Positions 61,416 through 64,000 of a stretch of 64,000 bases of DNA are shown here, in pieces (positions within the stretch are counted from its first letter, which is position 1; each line of letters starts with the position of its first letter). Made by a program: the position numbers and the translations under genes. The notes beneath the pieces are model-generated. The model was not told the origin of the DNA. It worked only from the letters and a program-made list of their open reading frames with translations, and did not search any database. The stretch is from Geobacteraceae bacterium (GTDB lineage: Bacteria; Desulfobacterota; Desulfuromonadia; Geobacterales; Geobacteraceae). Where the stretch lies: positions 62,001 through 126,000 of the forward strand of contig JAMXLF010000024.1 in assembly GCA_024281055.1 (NCBI GenBank). Direction: 5' to 3'.

Positions 61416-63329
61416 ATGAAAAGATGTCTTTTCATAGCAGACATTATGAAACAGCGAGGCCGTTTCACCCTCCTGGCCGCGGTGTGGTGCGGCTTCGCAG
61501 TGCTGGCGCCCGGCACCTCGTCCGGCAAGGAGAGCATCATCACCTCGCCTCACAACCTCTCCGCCAGCGGTGGGTCGGGGAAACACGGGATTAAATTCGA
61601 CGAGGTGCGCGTCTGCGTCTTTTGCCACGCCCCCCATAACGCCCGTCCGAAGGATACTATTCCCGCGCCGCTCTGGAGCCGCGACCTGCCGTCGGACACC
61701 AAAGAGTACACGATGTACCACTCCACTACCTTCGACACCGCGGTCACTCTGAAGTCAGACAAACCCACCGGTGCATCCCGCCTCTGTCTGAGTTGCCATG
61801 ACGGTACCATTGCCCTCAACAGCTACCGTGGCCGCGTGATCGTGCCCGGCGGTGATGACATCGGGCCGGCCTCCAACGCGCCGACTGATGACATGGGCCC
61901 GGCCTCTTACATGCCGACCGATACGCGGTATCCGACCTGGAACCCCAGGCTGGGGGGGGGCGCGGGGAACGATTTCTCGGACAACCATCCCATCTCCTTT
62001 TCCTATACCGCCGGGTTGGCCGCCATTGCGCAGCTCGCCCTCCCGTCAGCGCTGCCGCCGCAGATCCGGCTCGAATTGGGGGAGTCGCTCCAGTGCATAT
62101 CCTGTCACGACCCCCACAACAACGAATTCGGCAACTTTCTCGTCATGGACAACAACCAGTCGGGCTCTCCCCTCTGCATGGCCTGTCACAACGGCATCGA
62201 CTGGCGCACGTCGGGCCACTACCCGCTCCAGGCCCAGGACCTGGACGGTAGTCGGACATTCGGCTGCATGAACTGTCACTACACCCATAACGCCCCGGCC
62301 CCCGACCGCCTCCTCCACAGCCCGAAGGGAGTGGATAACTGCATCACATCAGCCTGTCACAATAACGGAACCGCTCCCGTCTCGGCCAATGTGCAGCCGG
62401 TTTTCGCCATGATCTACCGGCACCCGGTCTCCTTCTACGCCGGGGACCATGATGCGAAAGAGGTCCTTCCCGCCCAGAAACTCCACGTGGAGTGCGTCGA
62501 CTGCCACAACCCGCACCAGGCCAACCGGACCAATGTGCCGCTCTCCTTCCCTCCGGCAATAAACGGCACACTGAAAGGGGTAAGAGGGGTCAGTAAAGAC
62601 ACCAAGGCGGCTGTGATAGCCACCGCCGAATACGAAATCTGCTTTAAATGCCATTCAGGAGTCAATGCCGCGTCGTTCCGCGGTACTCCCCCCGAGACCC
62701 CGCCCAACCGGATGCAGGCCGAACCGGATGAGATGAGAAGGTTCGACAGCTTGAACACCACCTCCTATCACCCGGTCACTGCCCAGCGCCGGGGGAATGG
62801 GGCAAGCCTTCTGGGGAGCTACCGGACCGACATGCAGAGGGTCTACTGCTCTGATTGCCACAACAGCGACCAGAGTTCGAAGGCCACGGGAGGAACCGGC
62901 TCCAACGGCCCCCACGGCTCGCAGTACGAACATATCCTCATTGCCGGCTACGACATGCCCGTACCGGTGACCCAGTCTCCCACCTACCAACCCGTTTTCG
63001 ACTTTAACAACCGCTACGCCCTCTGTTTCCGCTGTCACGACTCCAACTACGTCATGGGGAGCAGTTCTGGCTTCTACAACAGTGCGACCTCCACCGCCGA
63101 GCACACGAAGCACGTCCAGGAGCGTGGCATCCCCTGTTTTGCCTGTCACGACCCCCACGGGGTAACCGGGATGCCTGCCACCGTAAGCAGTCACCTCATA
63201 AATTTCTCCAAAGACTACGCCTATAGCCTTGCCCTGCCCAATCCCACCTATATCCCCACCGCCACCGGAGGCTCCTGCACGGTGGTATGCCATAGCACCG
63301 GCAACAAGACCGAAACCTACACCCGCTGA
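61416..63329 (+). CDS. Multihaem cytochrome c, 12 predicted haems
   Basis: The 637-residue protein has a signal sequence (FTLLAAVWCGFAVLAPGTSSG). There are ten CxxCH motifs (CVFCH, CLSCH, CISCH, CMACH, CMNCH, CVDCH, CFKCH, CSDCH, CFRCH, CFACH), one CX4CH (CITSACH) and one CX3CH (CTVVCH, near the end). Haems are spaced more widely than in the first cytochrome, with large Ser/Thr/Pro loops, as in outer-surface cytochromes of the OmcB/OmcS class. It is the last gene of the cluster and may be the extracellular partner. Confidence 0.92.
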   Translation: MKRCLFIADIMKQRGRFTLLAAVWCGFAVLAPGTSSGKESIITSPHNLSASGGSGKHGIKFDEVRVCVFCHAPHNARPKDTIPAPLWSRDLPSDTKEYTMYHSTTFDTAVTLKSDKPTGASRLCLSCHDGTIALNSYRGRVIVPGGDDIGPASNAPTDDMGPASYMPTDTRYPTWNPRLGGGAGNDFSDNHPISFSYTAGLAAIAQLALPSALPPQIRLELGESLQCISCHDPHNNEFGNFLVMDNNQSGSPLCMACHNGIDWRTSGHYPLQAQDLDGSRTFGCMNCHYTHNAPAPDRLLHSPKGVDNCITSACHNNGTAPVSANVQPVFAMIYRHPVSFYAGDHDAKEVLPAQKLHVECVDCHNPHQANRTNVPLSFPPAINGTLKGVRGVSKDTKAAVIATAEYEICFKCHSGVNAASFRGTPPETPPNRMQAEPDEMRRFDSLNTTSYHPVTAQRRGNGASLLGSYRTDMQRVYCSDCHNSDQSSKATGGTGSNGPHGSQYEHILIAGYDMPVPVTQSPTYQPVFDFNNRYALCFRCHDSNYVMGSSSGFYNSATSTAEHTKHVQERGIPCFACHDPHGVTGMPATVSSHLINFSKDYAYSLALPNPTYIPTATGGSCTVVCHSTGNKTETYTR

Positions 63330-63345
63330 AGCGTCCCTTTCTGTC

Positions 63346-63373
63346 GGCCCTCAGGGGTTTCCCCCTGAAGGCC
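63346..63373 (+). terminator. Hairpin after the last cytochrome gene
   Basis: GGCC-C-TCAGGGG pairs with CCCCTGA-A-GGCC around a 4-base loop, with one C/A mismatch. It begins 17 bases after the stop. No T-run follows, so termination is uncertain. Confidence 0.4.
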
Positions 63374-63475
63374 GGCTGACCACCCACCTTTCCCCGTAAA
63401 CTCCACTACCTGTCCGGTGCTCGTCTGCGCGCCCGGTTGCCTGTCCGGGTTCATTCCTAGTCAGAACTCAGCATT

Positions 63476-63549
63476 CCCCCCTCCCGACCTCCCCCCGCTG
63501 GGGGGAAGAGCTTGCTCCCTCCCCCGGAGGGGGAGGGCCGGGGTGGGGG
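63476..63549. repeat. C/G-rich palindromic repeat
   Basis: Two nested palindromes (CCCCCCGCTGGGGGG and CCCTCCCCCGGAGGGGGAGGG-like) sit inside a larger arm pair, CCCCCCTCCCGACC versus GGCCGGGGTGGGGG. The layout resembles the interior of the element at 47556-47728 (CCCTCACCCTAGCCCTCTCC). Confidence 0.55.
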
Positions 63550-63946
63550 AAACTGTTGTATTTGCCACAGATAAAGGGCTAATTGGTTTTTCCAGGTTCA
63601 ACGCTCCTTCTGCCGCCACAGAGCCCCCCTTGCTGTGTTTCATCCCCACCGGGAACCGTCCCGATGCGTCCCGCCCTCGTGACGAAAAGCATCGTCACAA
63701 GGTTACAAATCGAGCATTTTAAAGATGACAATTTAATGTCTGTGAGATGACGGCATAAAATTGGTTGGATGACCGAAAACTGATTTGCGATATTCGGGTT
63801 CGGGTCAACGGGGCTTCGAAGAAGAGTGTCAGGGTGGGGTGGCTTGTTCGGACATGTTGTGCAAGACATTGATAATAATAAATAAATTTTTTGGTGTCCT
63901 GGCAGGTTGAAACCGGGCCTTTGTGGTTGGCAATGTGCGTATTAAA

Positions 63947-63962
63947 TGGCATTTAAATTGCA
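63947..63962 (+). promoter_or_regulatory. Sigma-54 (-24/-12) promoter reading out of the window
   Basis: TGGCATTTAAATTGCA matches the consensus TGGCAcg-N4-TTGCA, with the invariant GG (63948-63949) and GC (63960-63961) at the exact 10-base spacing. Initiation would fall about 12 bases downstream. Only 38 bases remain in the window. Confidence 0.6.
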
Positions 63963-64000
63963 AAACAAGCTTGAATTAAAATCTGTTCAAGCCAAATGAC

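Larger units (their letters stand above)
63374..64000. other. Non-coding right end of window
   Basis: No gene is supportable in these 627 bases. They hold a C/G-rich palindromic repeat (63476-63549), an AT-rich stretch and a -24/-12 promoter at the very end; the gene it serves lies outside the window. Confidence 0.55.

Noticed and set aside
1-64000. CRISPR arrays, tRNA or rRNA genes
   Set aside because: No regularly spaced identical repeats or tRNA/rRNA signatures were seen on either strand by eye.

Overview
The window is high-GC DNA from a Geobacter-like member of the Desulfuromonadota. The evidence is two multiheme c-type cytochromes and a five-haem lipoprotein beside a large outer-membrane barrel, a PrkA/YeaH/SpoVR operon, a sigma-54 activator, a single-chain pyruvate carboxylase, a group 3b-type NiFe hydrogenase, and an apparent selenoprotein. 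The species is not identified. No rRNA, tRNA, CRISPR array or complete insertion sequence was seen.

Layout. 0-11 kb: end of a family 4 uracil-DNA glycosylase, a hotdog thioesterase, a sigma-54 response regulator, an NfeD-protease/stomatin pair, a periplasmic PpiC isomerase, pyruvate carboxylase, a LysE exporter and an M23 peptidase. 11-19 kb: a four-gene operon prkA-yeaH-spoVR-prkA2, with a different fold-back repeat in each of its three gaps. 19-27 kb: PtsP (EI-Ntr), a TPR protein, a secreted Kelch protein, an FAD oxidoreductase, a YtxH protein and a 26-residue membrane peptide. 27-35 kb: one minus-strand pentose phosphate operon (tkt, rpiB, tal, HAD phosphatase, gnd, zwf, pgl).

35-47.5 kb is the most unusual part and lies entirely on the minus strand. 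A complete quinol-type nitric oxide reductase is followed, with abutting or overlapping genes, by a HydBGDA-type hydrogenase with an embedded cyclic-nucleotide-binding protein. Next come a 74-codon ORF and a rhodanese whose active-site CxC is encoded as UGA-Ser-UGA, so it is very likely a double-selenocysteine protein with a SECIS-like hairpin just downstream. An ABM monooxygenase-like protein, a ferredoxin, a truncated hemerythrin, aconitase, a small unknown protein and a second rhodanese follow. The block ends in the wreck of a cytochrome c-type NO reductase (norC/norB remnants), which suggests that the qNOR replaced an older enzyme.

47.5-54.5 kb: a MITE-like element with perfect 23-bp terminal inverted repeats, a pterin operon (folE, FolM-like SDR, folB/folX, folK), an FAD reductase, a DUF3047 protein and a DUF255 thioredoxin-domain protein. 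54.5-63.3 kb: a six-gene plus-strand cluster of 15-haem cytochrome, NHL lipoprotein, 5-haem lipoprotein, 667-residue outer-membrane barrel, second NHL lipoprotein and 12-haem cytochrome. It looks like a trans-outer-membrane electron conduit. The last bases carry a good -24/-12 promoter reading out of the window.
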